A stretch of DNA of 64,000 bases from Amorphochlora amoebiformis (taxonomy: Eukaryota; Cercozoa; Chlorarachniophyceae): NCBI GenBank assembly GCA_054601695.1, contig BAAHQB010000155.1, positions 395,110 to 459,109 of the forward strand, read 5' to 3'. The translations under genes and the position numbers were made by a program. The notes beneath the pieces were generated by a model. It was not told the origin of the DNA. It saw only the letters and a program-made list of their open reading frames with translations, and made no database searches. Positions 63,966 to 64,000 of the stretch are shown one piece after another; within the stretch, counting starts at the first letter, position 1, and each line of letters starts with the position of its first letter.

Positions 63966-64000
<35 letters not shown>

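Overview
This is nuclear DNA of a eukaryote. Spliceosomal GT-AG introns interrupt every multi-domain gene, and most of the sequence is (TA)n microsatellite, TTAGGG/CCCTAA-type arrays, GA/CT tracts and minisatellites. The lineage cannot be fixed from sequence alone. A bacterial/plastid-type CorC/HlyC (DUF21-CBS) gene is compatible with an alga or other protist with plastid ancestry, while the TTAGGG unit and a secreted animal-like leucine-rich-repeat protein are also compatible with a unicellular holozoan. Most long 'reading frames' here are only translated TA or GA repeat (poly Tyr-Ile, Arg-Glu, Ser-Leu); real coding DNA is in exons of about 35-150 bp.

I rebuilt six genes by hand from exon homology, splice sites and reading phase. 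(1) + strand, 1575-20000: a CorC/HlyC-type membrane protein (DUF21, two CBS domains, CorC_HlyC domain), 23 exons, 5' end not resolved. (2) - strand, 20437-22107: a dithiol glutaredoxin, 7 exons. (3) + strand, 22335-22714: a small unrecognised two-exon gene. (4) + strand, 22789-26413: a JmjN-JmjC histone demethylase, 6 exons. (5) - strand, 26921-56709: a roughly 750-residue secreted LRR protein in about 31-32 exons spread over 30 kb. (6) + strand, 60383-63959: a TLC-domain membrane protein, 7 exons. In every rebuilt gene the exon phases sum to an intact frame, with one doubtful donor (49021) and one tentative microexon in the LRR gene. Three further ORFs (57003, 58443, 60065) are hypothetical.

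Layout: two hugely expanded genes (1 and 5) flank a compact cluster (2, 3, 4) that has several 50-58 bp introns. The genes have no evident shared pathway. Genes 1 and 2 converge, as do 4 and 5.

The most unusual signal is in the introns. They repeatedly contain partial copies of the adjacent exon's edge, with the splice site and intron flank, separated by TA or TTAGGG repeats. Every clear set lies on the side of the exon whose edge it copies: donor-side copies downstream, acceptor-side copies upstream. The most extreme case is a 47-bp minisatellite of about 25 units built from an exon end plus its splice donor (16066-17235). I interpret this as introns growing by tandem duplication across exon/intron boundaries. 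Other oddities are a strong bias for CCCTAA on the sense strand of both large genes and a conserved ~45-bp motif embedded in telomere-type arrays at five places.
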